From Armadillidium nasatum (taxonomy: Eukaryota; Arthropoda; Malacostraca; Isopoda; Armadillidiidae): a stretch of DNA of 29,466 bases. Positions 1 to 9,699 of this stretch are shown piece after piece (positions within the stretch are counted from its first letter, which is position 1; the number at the start of each line of letters is the position of its first letter). The stretch covers positions 1-29,466 of the forward strand of contig SEYY01009580.1 in the NCBI GenBank assembly GCA_009176605.1, in the 5' to 3' direction. A program made the position numbers and the translations under genes. Under the pieces are notes generated by a model. That model had not been told where the DNA came from. It saw only the letters and a list, made by a program, of their open reading frames with translations, and ran no database searches.

Positions 1-150
1 ATGATCTAGTAAATAAGAGTTGAGGAGAGTTTAAATTTTTTTAGATGGAATACAGGTGAGAGCTATAGGTCGATAGTTAGAAGGGTCAGAGCGACTACCT
101 TTTTTCGGGATCGGCTGAACAAATGCACGCTGTTGGGGAGAGTGCTGCCC
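1..150 (-). pseudogene. LINE reverse transcriptase, N-terminal fragment (window edge)
   Basis: The minus-strand translation contains FVQPIPKKG followed by DPSNYRPIAL. This is the opening of the reverse transcriptase domain of APE-type non-LTR retrotransposons (Jockey/CR1-like group). Sequence below about position 30 drifts out of frame, and the rest of the RT lies outside the window. The match starts abruptly near position 140. The expected preceding segment, ending in CWKR, is found on the same strand at about 1663, so this piece probably continues the LINE at 1604-2878 and was separated by an insertion. It is not a functional gene. The RT family is clear; the exact clade is not. Confidence 0.7.
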
Positions 151-1495
151 GCCAAGCAAGCATGTAGGATTGAAAAGTCTAAAAGATATGTTTACATTTA
201 ATATGTTCCTTGTAATTTGGCTCTTAACCCCGAACCGATTTGCCCTACCTACTATACATCCCACAATATACAAGGGAATAGGAAGTGTGACTTACCCCTA
301 GTTAACGGTATTCCAGGACTGTAATGGACGTCGAACACAAAGAGGATAATGAAGAAGGCTGTCTATCTGCGAGGATTCGTATATTCTAATCAACTTCAAC
401 CATTCCACTCACTATCAGATCAAGATCACACTCAAGTCTTCAAACACAGATAAACTAATTCAAACTTCAATACATTAACTTCTTTATTAAAGTTTTAAGA
501 TTAATTTTATTCAAATTTTACAACTTAACAAAAATAATAAGTGTTTAAACGCTAAAATTGTAATGTACAATAAAAATCAAATAAATAAGCCCTAAATAGT
601 ATTATATTATTAAATCTATTTTTCTTTAGCTTTCTAGAATTTTCAACAGGGGCCAACAAGACCTCCAATCTCCAAGTAATACTGGACCCGACTGCGCACA
701 CTAATAATTCCTAACCTTGAACCACAAGGACTGAGAATGAAAAGAGTAGAGGAAGTGGTTAGTATTTAGAAGAAAAACTGCGATACTAACTACAATGATG
801 ATGGTTTAGCTTAACTGCGCTTTCTAAGTATGTTTGAATCCAGTCAGTATCCGGTTCCACTCTTAAGCGAAACTCCAGGAAAACTTCAATAAGAATTCTT
901 AAATTATAACAATCCCATGAATGAAATTCAGTAAATAAATCACAAAATGAAATTCCAAAAACAGAAATCAATCCCAAATAAGAAAAGCCCAGAAAAAAAA
1001 CCCTGAAACATAACAATAAATTTCATTAAGCATATATCATATTATATTCTATAATAACTTACATACAATATTAATGTATCACATTATTTATTCCATAATT
1101 TTTTTCTTATAAATTACCTTAATGTTATAAATAGAACACTTAAGGGTTTTTCTTTTAGTTTATGGATGTTTTGCTTTTCACACCAGTTGGCTGGTCACTA
1201 TTAAAAATAAACTTAATTATTTATCAACACTTTACATTAATTATATTTTGTCAATTTTATTCACTTAGTTTACTAAGACTAAGGCACATACTTTACTTTT
1301 ATATATTCTTACCAAATTCAGTCACAATTTTTGAAGTCCTATATCTTCAAGTTTTTAATTTTCAACATACAGTAATTCAATGGTAACATAAATTGTTATC
1401 AATTTAATTATCGATATAACATATAAATGTTATGAACATAGAAACAATTTTGAAATAAAAAAATATACTCATGAAAAACTCTTAATTCAATATTC

Positions 1496-1550
<55 letters not shown>

Positions 1551-1600
1551 GAAAAATCAATATTGTGAAAAAATGAAAAAAAAAAATATATATATATAAA
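150..1600. other. AT-rich non-coding segment interrupting a LINE
   Basis: No convincing coding sequence is visible on either strand. Short open frames at 786-1016 and 1162-1386 have no recognisable motif and biased AT-rich composition. The block lies between two parts of one LINE reading frame, so it is best explained as inserted DNA. I could not identify terminal repeats or an element type. A poly(A) run and a short TA run lie at its right edge. Confidence 0.45.
1498..1549 (+). repeat. Homopolymer A tract (about 52 nt)
   Basis: An uninterrupted run of A at the right side of the segment that splits the LINE. It may be the poly(A) tail of a plus-strand retrotransposed sequence. Its length may also be inflated by assembly. 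Confidence 0.9.
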
Positions 1601-1603
1601 TTT

Positions 1604-2077
1604 CTACAATCTACTAGCGGAAGAGGGATGATGAATTACCCGGCTCATCAAGTCCTTCCACTTTCCACTTCTACGCTTCCAGCATTGAGGAAAAGTATTA
1701 GTATTAAGGCATAGAGAGTAGAGCTGAATGAGGACAGGCACTAACTCGGAAGCACACTCCCTCAGAACACGAGGGGGAATGCGATCCGAGCCACTGGCTT
1801 CCTGACATTCATAGATTTCAGGATCCCATGCACCCTGATCATGAGTAATTACAGGTAGAGAAATGGGACACCTGAGAGGAGAAGGAGTAGGAGGAGGGAT
1901 GCCAGAATCGAGCAGGGTGGAATTAGGTGAATAAAGGAAGCCGAAGAGATTAGCCTTTTCAGAGGGAGTATTAGCTACAGAATCATCAGAGCGAATAAGA
2001 GGAGGAAAGCCAGATTTACAGAAGTTGTTAGATATTTTTGACAAGAGGCCAGAAATTTTTATCAGTAGGAGAGCCAT
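1604..2077 (-). pseudogene. LINE ORF2 linker before reverse transcriptase
   Basis: The 157-residue minus-strand frame carries the typical linker between endonuclease and RT in APE-type LINEs. It has an F..L..PNSTLLDSG stretch, then ASGSDRIPPRVL, then CASELVPVL and FPQCWKR. In related elements these precede the RT start (VQPIPKKG). The family-typical AxGPDGIP motif reads SGSDRIP here. The frame diverges after CWKR at about 1663 and the following RT block reappears at 140. The upstream endonuclease frame at 2099-2878 is offset, so the two are separated by a frameshift near 2080-2100. A decayed retrotransposon, not a host gene. Confidence 0.8.
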
Positions 2078-2098
2078 GGAGGTCAGCGCACTTCCATT

Positions 2099-2878
2099 TT
2101 ATGAAAGTACGCTTAGTCCGTCGAAGAACATCCCTGCAACGATTCCGAGCTGAATGAAAATTAGCAGCGAGAGTGATAGGAGAAGGAGAGTTTTTCCATT
2201 CACGATAAGCATTATCTCTTTCCCGAAATGGAGAGAAAAAGATTTAGTTGAAGATGGAATGAATCTGCCCATCCCGTCAAGGATTACGGCCCCTACCTTT
2301 TCAGCAGAGACAGAAGCGTCCCCCGAGATAAAGCAAGATTCACTCCAATGATAGTTAGCAAAGAAGCGGCGCATTGCCCCCCAATTAGCCCGATTAAAGT
2401 GCCAGAAAATACGTTTAGGGCATGGTGGAGCTGTTGGAGAGAAAGCATTATAATTAAGAGCTATAAGATTATGGTCAGAGTTACCAATAGGAGGGAAAAT
2501 GGTGTATTTATATCTAGAAGGAGTAGTGATGAAGCATAAATCAAGTGTATTCAAGAATTGGTTTGGACGATCTGGAATGTGTGTAGGTTCCCTAATCAAC
2601 TGCTCTAGATCGTTAAGAATGCTGAATGATTTGGCCTCCCTCCCACCTGTATCAGTATGAGAGGAACCTAACCACTCAGTGTGGTGTACGTTGAAATCCC
2701 CTAAATAGAGGACTTCAGCATTTGGATGAGAAGAAGTGACAGTCTCGTGAGTAGTAGTAAGATATTGAAAAAAAACTGGAAAATCTGTTCCATTATGGGA
2801 GCAGTAGCAGAAACACAAGATAATTGTACTAGTAGGAAGACATTTTAAGCCATAAAACATTGAAATTAGGAGATTCAA
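2099..2878 (-). pseudogene. LINE APE-type endonuclease domain (partial)
   Basis: The minus-strand frame encodes the C-terminal two thirds of an apurinic-like endonuclease of a non-LTR retrotransposon, which nicks target DNA to prime reverse transcription. Visible motifs are the metal/catalytic GDFNVHH block (about residues 60-66), a THIPDR stretch, NTLDL, and the catalytic SDHNLI block. It then runs through a linker with an FWHFNRANW motif. The N-terminal part of the domain (N and E motifs) is missing, so the copy is 5' truncated or decayed upstream of 2878. The last 50 residues are hydrophobic and out of register, which suggests a frameshift. The linker resembles the fragment at 24660-24845 (AE..., VIL.GM, IP), so both probably belong to one family. 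Confidence 0.82.
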
Positions 2879-3060
2879 GATTTACAAGAAGTGTGACTAG
2901 TGTCGTATCCTTATACTACAGTACTAAAATACTGTTGTTTTCTGTATTCTCTTCTCTCCCAGTCTATTACAACATAATCTTCCATTAAGTATGATCGTAA
3001 CAAATATTGCGTTGTGTTTCTAATACAAATACGATAATCCTTCTGTTTCAGATGATTGTG

Positions 3061-3064
<4 letters not shown>
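2879..3064. other. Non-coding, nothing recognised
   Basis: AT-rich sequence between the truncated LINE and a (TA)n tract. No motif seen. Confidence 0.5.

Positions 3065-3139
<75 letters not shown>
3065..3139. repeat. (TA)n microsatellite
   Basis: About 37 uninterrupted TA units. Confidence 0.98.
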
Positions 3140-3141
<2 letters not shown>

Positions 3142-3684
3142 TTAGAATGATACTGAGTTTCACTTATCTTACCTTGTTCTTTATGCACGCCTTATGTTGT
3201 TGCTTTAAGACTAATCGAAACACCAGACAACAGAGTCTACCCTAACTCCCATCAAAGCCCCCAGGACAACTATAACACTGGACGCCCAGAAATATAGAAC
3301 CCCAGAAACTACAATGAGAAAAAGGCCACCCCTGCTATCCACTATGCCTGGAATTAGTAAATTCCTCGAAAAACAAAAATTATCCTTCTTCCTTTAGAGT
3401 ATTATACTCTATAACTTATAATTCTATTATTAATAAAATATAGTCTTTCTTTATTAAAATTAAACTTAAACTTAAACTCAAAGGGAGAAAACTATGACCC
3501 TTTTCTTTTAAACCAACATCTTTTTATTTAACCTGTTAATCTGAAACAAAAGATATAGACATATAATACACGTAACTGAAATAATAAACTTCCTCTCCTT
3601 CTAAAAATTCCTTCCAAGCCATGTCTCTCCTTAAGATCCCCTGAATAGTAATTTTCTTTCTCTTCCTCTTCTTCTTAAGCTTAA

Positions 3685-3688
<4 letters not shown>
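3140..3688. other. Non-coding spacer between two (TA)n tracts
   Basis: About 200 bases at 3170-3370 are less AT-rich than their surroundings and may be an unidentified repeat fragment. The rest is AT-rich. No reading frame or terminal repeat could be supported. Confidence 0.4.

Positions 3689-3762
<74 letters not shown>
3689..3762. repeat. (TA)n microsatellite
   Basis: About 36 TA units. The minus-strand YIYIYI open frame running through it is an artefact of the dinucleotide. Confidence 0.98.
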
Positions 3763-3765
<3 letters not shown>

Positions 3766-4515
3766 AATGTTCTCTCTCTTCTTATTCAAGAACAACTTCC
3801 AAGTGCTCTCCACTCTGATCACCTCTTGAACAATCAAATTATTTGTTAGTAGAATGTATATTTAAAATGCTTTACTTTCATTTACTACCCTGTATTAATA
3901 AATAAAATAAATGGAACCTCTCCTTTTAATTGTTTAAACCTTCTATCTGTCTTATTTTATTTAATCTCCAATTTATGCTTTGTTTAATGTGATTTAAATA
4001 AATTATGCATGTTTAGATTTTAATATTCTTTTAGTAGAATTTTGTATTGATTCTGTTTTATTTACTTCTGATTAAATAATTATCTGACCTGAACGTTAAA
4101 TAATTATTAAATAAACAACTTATACCAAGTAAAGTAAAATTTATAGATGTATCGGAGAGGAAAATCAATATAAGGAACAAAACTATCTTACTATTAATCT
4201 GTTTATAATCGTGTACATAAATAAACAAGGTACCAATTGAATTTGGAAAGATATCTACATAAATCTCAGATTTTTAACTTTTAAGATCGAGATTTAAGTA
4301 ACTACTTAAATCTCTATCTCAAAAGTACATACCCAAGTCTAGATAATAAGTAAAATTTAATAAACAAAATTCAAAATTCAAATAAATAAACAAATTTATT
4401 AAATTCTTTCCCACTAAAAATTTCAAATTCAAAATATTAAATCCAAATCTTTTACATCAATTATAAGGTTTAACTCAATTTAAGTTTACTCAAAGTTATT
4501 AAGTTCTTAATATAA
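3763..4515. other. Very AT-rich non-coding DNA
   Basis: No coding frame. It contains a perfect 12-bp-arm hairpin at 4289-4314, listed separately. Near 4370-4500 the sequence begins to resemble the tandem unit that follows. Confidence 0.5.
4289..4314. repeat. Perfect short palindrome (12-bp arms, 2-nt loop)
   Basis: GAGATTTAAGTA at 4289-4300 is followed by AC and then its exact reverse complement at 4303-4314. It could form a hairpin or bind a dimeric protein. No associated gene is visible. Confidence 0.85.
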
Positions 4516-4519
4516 AAGT

Positions 4520-4950
4520 ATTAACTTTAAAGGCTGATATCTAATTAGGGTTAAATAAATAAACCTATTAAGTGTCAAATATAATCTTCAAATAATCCTC
4601 AACTTATAATCATTGAACTTATTTCTTAAACAAATTTAAAGTTTTAAAAATTGTATTAACTGTAAAGGCTAATAATCTAATTAGGGTGAAATAAGTAAAC
4701 TAATTAAATTTCACAAATAGAATCTTCAAAAATCTTAACTTATAATCACTAACTCAATTCTTAAACAATATTAAAGTTTTAAATTAAATACTAAGTTGCA
4801 TTAACTGTAAAGGCTAATATCTAATTAGAGTTAAATAAGTAAACTAATTAAATGTCACAAATAGAATCTTCAAAAATCTTAATTTATAATCCTTAAACTT
4901 AATTCCTAAACAAATTTAAAGTTTTGGAATTAAATACTAAATTCTTTTAA
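4520..4950. repeat. AT-rich tandem repeat, about 135-145 bp unit, three copies
   Basis: The block beginning AAAGGCT(A/G)AT..TCTAATTAG recurs at 4529, 4664 and 4809. Each is followed by matching segments: AATCTTCAAA, an ACTTATAATC-like stretch, then a TTAAAGTTTT-like stretch. Spacing is 135 and 145 bp. The later two copies are the most alike. A decayed fourth unit may lie before 4520. Confidence 0.85.
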
Positions 4951-4967
4951 CTTAAATGATAAATATA

Positions 4968-5066
4968 GAAGTCTAATGACTTCCCTTCAATAAATAAAAG
5001 AAGTCTAGGGACTATCCTTCAATAAATAAAAGAGAAGTCTAGGAACTTCCTTTCAACAATAAAAAA
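4968..5066. repeat. Short tandem repeat, 32-34 bp unit, three copies
   Basis: GAAGTCTA followed by a GACT/GAAC-type segment, CCTTCAATAAATAAAA-like, begins at 4968, 5000 and 5034. The third copy is the most diverged. It directly follows the 140-bp tandem block. Confidence 0.85.
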
Positions 5067-5850
5067 TGTTATGACTCTTCAAAATATAAGTAATGACTAT
5101 TTGCTAATAATCTAACTATGCCTAAGTCTAAAGACTCACTGCTAATAAAAATACCATATAATATATATGTCTTTATAATGTCTTTAATAAATCACCTGAA
5201 CTTATAATACTTTTTAATTATTCAAAGTTTTAAGTTTTTCAAAAATTCTTAATTTTTCACAAAAGTAATTTCTATGAATTCATAAACAACAATGGCGTCT
5301 CCCGTTTTAGAATCTGTTGTTGAACATTCTGATTTCCCGGTCATATTCTTCCGCGAGTTCAACAACCAATCAGAGCTCAGGATTTTCTTTCAAATGTTGT
5401 TTAATTGTGTTTTTTTCTTCTTTTTCTTCTGGCTTTTCAAACTGTAAACAAAATTTTATATATTTTAAACATCCGCAATCTTGAATGATCTTATCTAGGC
5501 CTGCTTATATATAAAATATTTTTCTATATTTTATTATAATTAATCTAGATTTTATACTTTAATTTTATTCAACAAATTAACTTATATTTCTTATACAAGC
5601 TTTATAATTTATTTCTTATGTAATGCAAACTTTATACTATTGTTAAGTTAGATACAGTTTCTTAATTTACTTTTAGTATATCTTTTACTTTATATTTTAA
5701 TTCAATAATAGATATATGCTTAACTAAACTTTTTACAACAACTTTTAATGGTTCTTTAAATTCTGTTTGAAAAATCATTATAAACCCTTCAAAAAAAAAA
5801 AAAAAAAAAAAAAATTTAATGATATTCTTTTATCCTTGGGGGACCTACTA
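5067..5850. other. AT-rich non-coding DNA, possible remnant LTR of Gypsy B
   Basis: No coding frame. A short less AT-rich patch at 5290-5400 contains a 10-bp inverted repeat (GTTGTTGAAC at 5316-5325, GTTCAACAAC at 5357-5366). A poly(A) run lies at 5791-5813. If 5853-5863 is the polypurine tract of Gypsy B, its 3' LTR would lie here on the minus strand. The matching 5' LTR is not in the window, so this cannot be verified. Confidence 0.35.
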
Positions 5851-5863
5851 CACCCCTTTCCTC
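5851..5863 (-). other. Candidate polypurine tract / 3' LTR junction of Gypsy B
   Basis: On the minus strand GAGGAAAGGGG is followed at once by TGTAGTAGG. This is the arrangement of a retroelement polypurine tract next to an LTR starting with TG. It lies about 85 nt past the last Gypsy B reading frame, where a PPT is expected. No second LTR is available for comparison. Confidence 0.4.
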
Positions 5864-5947
5864 AAGTATACTTACTATAAATGATTTACTTTCTGTCCTA
5901 TGTCGTATTGCAAAGTATTAGGGGTGTATGGGTCCAGATTTTTCTGT

Positions 5948-6936
5948 TTAATGTCTCTTATTGACCCTTTTCGTAATTTTTTGATATTTTGTTCGAATTT
6001 CTCTCCTGTTGATATTTTCTACTCTTCCATTCAATATTTCTGTCACCGTTTCTCTGCATCTTGTCCTTTCTTGTTGAATTCTCTGTTGATGACTCTCTTG
6101 ATTTTTTTTCTTGTATTTCTTGAATTGGGGCTTAAATTTATCCTGACCATAGTTCTCTGGCCTTCTTGCAACCAACCATAATCTTTTCCTGCCATTTTAT
6201 TCAACCTCTGCTCATGTATGTAAACCAATTTCCAGAAATATCAGTAGTTCCTGAGAAATGCAGTGCATCTGTGGTATGTCCTCGATATAATTGTATATTA
6301 GTTAGTCCTTGAGGGTTTCGTCTATTTATTCCTAAATACTCCATTCTAGCCAAAGCTAATGGTCTAGTAGACATATACTTATCCCAACATGTGAAGAATT
6401 GATGTAACGAGTCCCGCATTTCATTCACAAAACGACAACTCAACCTGTACGAATATATTTCATTTAATTAAACAGGACTCAACTTTTCTCAACTTTTTGG
6501 TATTATATCGATCAAAATGTGGTATATAAGGCATTGTAATTACTGCTAGACAATACTGAAAGTTTTTCTTCCATTCACCTAACTTTCTTCCCAACGTAAG
6601 GACAACATTCTCTACATCTATTTCGTTATTGGGGACCATTATTCTACATCCAGTTGATTTCCACTCTATAAGTTTAGTTAAATCACAATGCAATCCCAGT
6701 AAAACAAGAACATCAATCAAAGTACCTTCTTCTTTTACATTGTCCATTAATAATACCTTTTCAACATGATTGAGGCTTTCCTTCAATTTCAATCCATTTC
6801 CCGCATATTGTTCCAAGTTCTTTGGTTGCACTCCTTCCACATTATTTACCAAACTTTGTGCTCTACCATCTCCCACAACGATTACTTTTTTTTCACCCCA
6901 CATTGTACTTGAAAAAAATATTAATATAATTAACAA
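5948..6936 (-). pseudogene. SGNH (GDSL-like) hydrolase-type ORF in env position of Gypsy B
   Basis: Three consecutive minus-strand frames (6936-6460, 6443-6201, 6228-5948) read as one decayed protein. Block I is VIVVGDGRAQSL, where SGNH hydrolases have GDS. A hydrophobic strand VLVLLGLHCDL lies where block III (GxND) is expected. A strand ending in MPYIPHFDRYN follows. A C-terminal DALHFSG matches the D-x-x-H block V. The segment ends in a Lys/Arg/Gln-rich tail of about 75 residues. Members of this fold hydrolyse esters. Such domains are known in CR1 LINEs and in DIRS/Ngaro elements. Here the catalytic Ser is Gly, one base change from Ser (AGT/GGT), so the copy would be inactive even without its frameshifts. 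An envelope protein was considered but no transmembrane or furin-like signature is seen. Confidence 0.55.
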
Positions 6937-7118
6937 GTATCACCAATATTATCAGAAATCATAAAAAAACCGGAAAAACTTAAATTTGAAGACATATTAC
7001 TTATAATTGGTGTATTATTACTTCCTTTTGATAAATTTAATTCCTCTTGTATCCATGATTCAAAATTATAAGTTTCAAAATATTTTGAGTGTTCTGAACT
7101 TACATCACTACTTTCCAT
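6930..7118 (-). pseudogene. Short Ser/Asn-rich frame preceding the SGNH-like ORF
   Basis: A 62-residue frame rich in Ser, Glu and Asn, lying directly between the integrase C-terminus and the SGNH-like ORF. Its last codons overlap the start of the next frame by 7 nt. It may be the N-terminus of that protein joined by a frameshift, or a spacer. No domain recognised. Confidence 0.3.
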
Positions 7119-7126
7119 TTCCCAAT

Positions 7127-7435
7127 TTATTTTATTTTTATCTTCTTTAGTTTAGAATATTTAGTCATCTGAATATTTAAGTTCTCAAATTTTTTCCAAT
7201 TAACATGAAAAATATTTTTGTCTTCCTTGCTAAATCCTTCAAATTCATCACTAGATTCATTTAACTCACTGCTTTCAGATTTCATCTCTTCATTCAATTC
7301 CTTTAAATCAATTGGGGTTTCATACCACTTTTTTAAGTGTCTATGTTGGATCCGATATAATATTGTTTCTCTATAATTGTGTTGTATGTCATACATGATT
7401 TTATTTTCATATACTCGAATGATTCGATATGGGTC
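7127..7435 (-). pseudogene. Gypsy B integrase C-terminal region (GPY/F-like)
   Basis: The minus strand reads DPYRIIRVYENKIM, then YRIQHRHLKKWYETP, then an acidic tail (ESSELNESSDEFEG). The first part resembles the GPY/F module of Gypsy integrases, and the HLKKWYxP ending is the usual end of that module. A frameshift lies near 7396. This region follows the integrase core after about 260 nt of degraded sequence, consistent with one original pol frame. Confidence 0.65.
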
Positions 7436-7699
7436 TTAATATTTTTCCGACAATTTATTCATGATATGGTGCCCCTTAAATATCCTCTTTTTCAGTACCA
7501 ATTCATCGACTTTAAAGGCAGATATTCAGAATGACCCTTATTCCATACTGGCTCCATCACTGGTTTTTTTATTTGCATTATTTAAAAATAGTCCTGCTGG
7601 GGTTTGTCCGAGATCTCTGATATGTGTGATTGTACATTGCCACTATATCTCCCAAATGATCATCCTATTCTTCGATGTTATCAATCATTCGAAACATAT

Positions 7700-8160
7700 T
7701 TATAATGTTTGATTCACTTGCTCCACTATACCATTGGTTTGCGGAATATTAGCAACAGTTTGTTTGTGCCTAATTCCTTTGTTATAAAAATTCTTTAAGA
7801 ATTTTGTTTGTAAACTCGCTATTATCTGACTGAATTTCTAACGGGTCTTTCAAAAAGGTTCCTATCATTCCTCCAAATGCTCTCAAAACTGTGTTAGCTG
7901 TTTTATTAGGTATCGCCACAGCTGATACCCATTTCGAATAAACATCTACTCCAACGAACATTTACTTTTCTTGTTTAGTCTCTGGTAATTCCATTAAGTC
8001 AATAGCCACGAATATCAAGTGGTTTTTTCGCTTGTACCTTCCACATAGGTGGTTTCTTCTGTCTGAGAGGGGGGAGCTTTGTTGACATTTCACACAAATT
8101 CTAGTAATCTGTTCACATAACCTTCTATTGTTTGGATTCCACGCTATCTCATTAATTTTA
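7700..8160 (-). pseudogene. Gypsy B integrase: zinc-binding end and catalytic core
   Basis: Minus-strand translation in several frames shows CVKCQQ (the CxxC of the HHCC zinc-binding module, near 8085-8105), then VAIDL with the first catalytic Asp at 7998-8000. YSKWVSAVAIPNKTA follows, then IQSDNSEFTNK with the second Asp at 7824-7826. PQTNGIVEQ carries the catalytic Glu at 7721-7723. This is the D,D(35)E core of retroviral-type integrases, which joins element cDNA to host DNA. All three acidic residues survive. At least two frameshifts and one stop (after TKQEK) break the frame, so no open frame is called across it. Confidence 0.8.
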
Positions 8161-8319
8161 TTTAAAATTTTGTTTCGTGATAATCAATCAATCAATTTTC
8201 ACATCTTATTCTATTAATGGAAGTTCTTTATCTTGATATTTTATTTGTACGACTTCTTCTTGTTCATAAATTTGTTTAATAAATAGTATATATGGTTTTA
8301 AATAATGTATTTTCTTCAT

Positions 8320-8714
8320 TTAATTTATTCGTTCTTCCGTTTGCTTTTCATGTATAATCAGTTTTAAATGTTTCAATAAATATTCCTTTTTCTTTCTGTT
8401 CCTAATCTCTTTCTCTAGGTTTTCTTCATCCTCCACATACTTTAATTTGGATCTTAATTGTGGTAATTCGGGTATTTCAATTTCTTTTTCCTCACTATCT
8501 GAACTTGTGGTGTTATTATTCGACTCCTCTTCCGTATTTCCTTCCTGCATCTCCTCTTCTATATTTCCTTCCCGCATCCCTACTTCATCAGCATCTTCCT
8601 CTAATTCAAACAATACAACTTCTTTCAAATCTACTTCTTCCATTTCCATACTTAGATTTATTAAATTTATTACTTCAATTTGCCTTTCTTCCACATTGTT
8701 TGACAATTCTTGTA
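8320..8714 (-). pseudogene. Gypsy B acidic linker between OTU-like domain and integrase
   Basis: An open minus-strand frame (8781-8320, 153 residues) starts in the end of the OTU-like domain (CRLLSTHGVHFDLL). It continues into a very acidic linker with EEDADEVG, an imperfect repeat of the type EGN(I/T)EEE, and DSEEKEIEIPELP. It ends in a Lys/Glu-rich, probably coiled-coil helix. The plus-strand frames over the same bases are antisense shadows. Gypsy integrase normally follows RNase H directly, so this linker and the OTU domain are additions. Confidence 0.6.
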
Positions 8715-9240
8715 GCAGATCAAAATGAACCCCATGTGTACTTAAAAGACGACACTTTCTAGTAAATAAATTATCACTCATTATACAAAATATATTGTTC
8801 TTTATTATGATAAATTCTATTATGATAAATTGTAATACTAATGTACTCCCTTGTACAAACCTCTATTACTTCAGTACTGACCATTGCACCAGATATTGCC
8901 ATTCTAGATAAATTTTGATTTACGTGCGCGCTCTTCACTAAACCATATGTTTTCAAATTATTTTTCACTTCATTTACAATACTGATATTGTACAACTTGC
9001 ACAAGCCTTATTACTCAGCACTAACCATTGTACCAGATGTTGCCATTCTAGATAAATTTTGATTTACTTGCGCGCTCTTCACTAAACCATATGTTTTCAA
9101 ATTATTTTTCACTTCATTCACAGCCTTTTCTCGAATTACTTTGTGTTATTTTTCATCTTCAAATAGAAATATTGCAAATGCAATAAATAAAGAATTACCA
9201 CCACCTCTTATTTCCCTGACTTGAAATCCGTGTGGCACTA
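8715..9240 (-). pseudogene. OTU-like cysteine-protease-fold domain in Gypsy B pol
   Basis: After the RNase H end (ISDFLSR) the minus strand reads FQVREIRGGGNSLFIAF, matching the DGNCLFRAI start of OTU (ovarian tumour) deubiquitinase-fold domains. It ends with GVHFDLL, matching the OTU GxH(F/Y)xxL block with the catalytic His at 8725-8727. OTU enzymes cleave ubiquitin chains. OTU-like domains in retrotransposon polyproteins have been reported. Here the nucleophile position is Ser (TCT at 9191-9193), not Cys. Removing an internal duplication (8855-9122) leaves about 107 residues from Ser to His, close to the 113 of Gypsy A. An internal MVSTEVIEVCT segment matches the middle of the fold weakly. 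Alternative: a pseudo-enzyme used for binding. Confidence 0.65.
8855..9122. repeat. Direct duplication, about 122-124 bp, inside the OTU-like domain
   Basis: 8855-8978 and 9001-9122 are near-identical over their length, sharing for example GCGCGCTCTTCACTAAACCA, with a 22-nt spacer. The few differences are mostly single substitutions and small indels. The duplication adds about 145 nt, which is not a multiple of three, so it also breaks the reading frame. Confidence 0.95.
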
Positions 9241-9690
9241 TATCCTCATCCAATTCTACACTTTCAGTATTTTCAGGAACACATCTTGATAAGAAATCAC
9301 TAATGTGATTAAATTTTCCTGAGTAAAAATCTAATTTCAAAAATCATATTCAGAGAGGCCAGTCAATGTTCTTGCGATTCTAGCATTCACTCCTGCCATG
9401 TTATGCAAATAAGTTAATGGCTGATTGTCTGACCAAATTACAAACCGTCTACATCAAAAAGGTCTTAAGCACTTTCACACCCCATATCAAAGCTGATAAT
9501 TTTTTTTTCTAAAATGCTATAATTCTTCTGTGCTGACCCAAAACACCTTGAGGCAAATGCTATTATTCTTATTTCTCCCTCCTGCTTCTGCTTTAAACAT
9601 GCTCCTGTTCCAGTTACAGAAGCATCTGCAATAATTCTAATGATTGATCACTCATATAATCGGGAAAAGCTAATATAGGTGGGTTTACTA
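9241..9690 (-). pseudogene. Gypsy B RNase H domain
   Basis: In shifting minus-strand frames the sequence reads DASVTGTGACL (first catalytic Asp), RIIAFASRCF, then YSILEKK (catalytic Glu), then IWSDNQPLTYLHNMAG (second Asp), LDFYSGKFNHISDFLSR (last Asp). These are the standard Gypsy RNase H blocks in order. The domain degrades the RNA of RNA-DNA hybrids during reverse transcription. Two or more frameshifts are needed to read it. It leads straight into the OTU-like domain. Confidence 0.8.
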
Positions 9691-9699
9691 AAGCTTGTT

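Noticed and set aside
786..1386. Two short open frames in the LINE-splitting insertion
   Set aside because: No recognised motif; AT-driven hydrophobic composition; no partner frame nearby.
4289..4314. Hairpin as a transcription terminator
   Set aside because: AT-only short stem in a eukaryotic non-coding region without a neighbouring gene.
6460..6936. Retroviral-type envelope glycoprotein
   Set aside because: No furin-like site, fusion peptide or C-terminal membrane anchor is seen, while SGNH-type blocks are. The short hydrophobic start is too weak to call a signal peptide.
8447..8762. Plus-strand frames over the acidic linker
   Set aside because: They are antisense to the Gypsy B pol region. 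Their Ser/Pro/Leu-rich composition reflects Glu/Asp-rich codons on the other strand.
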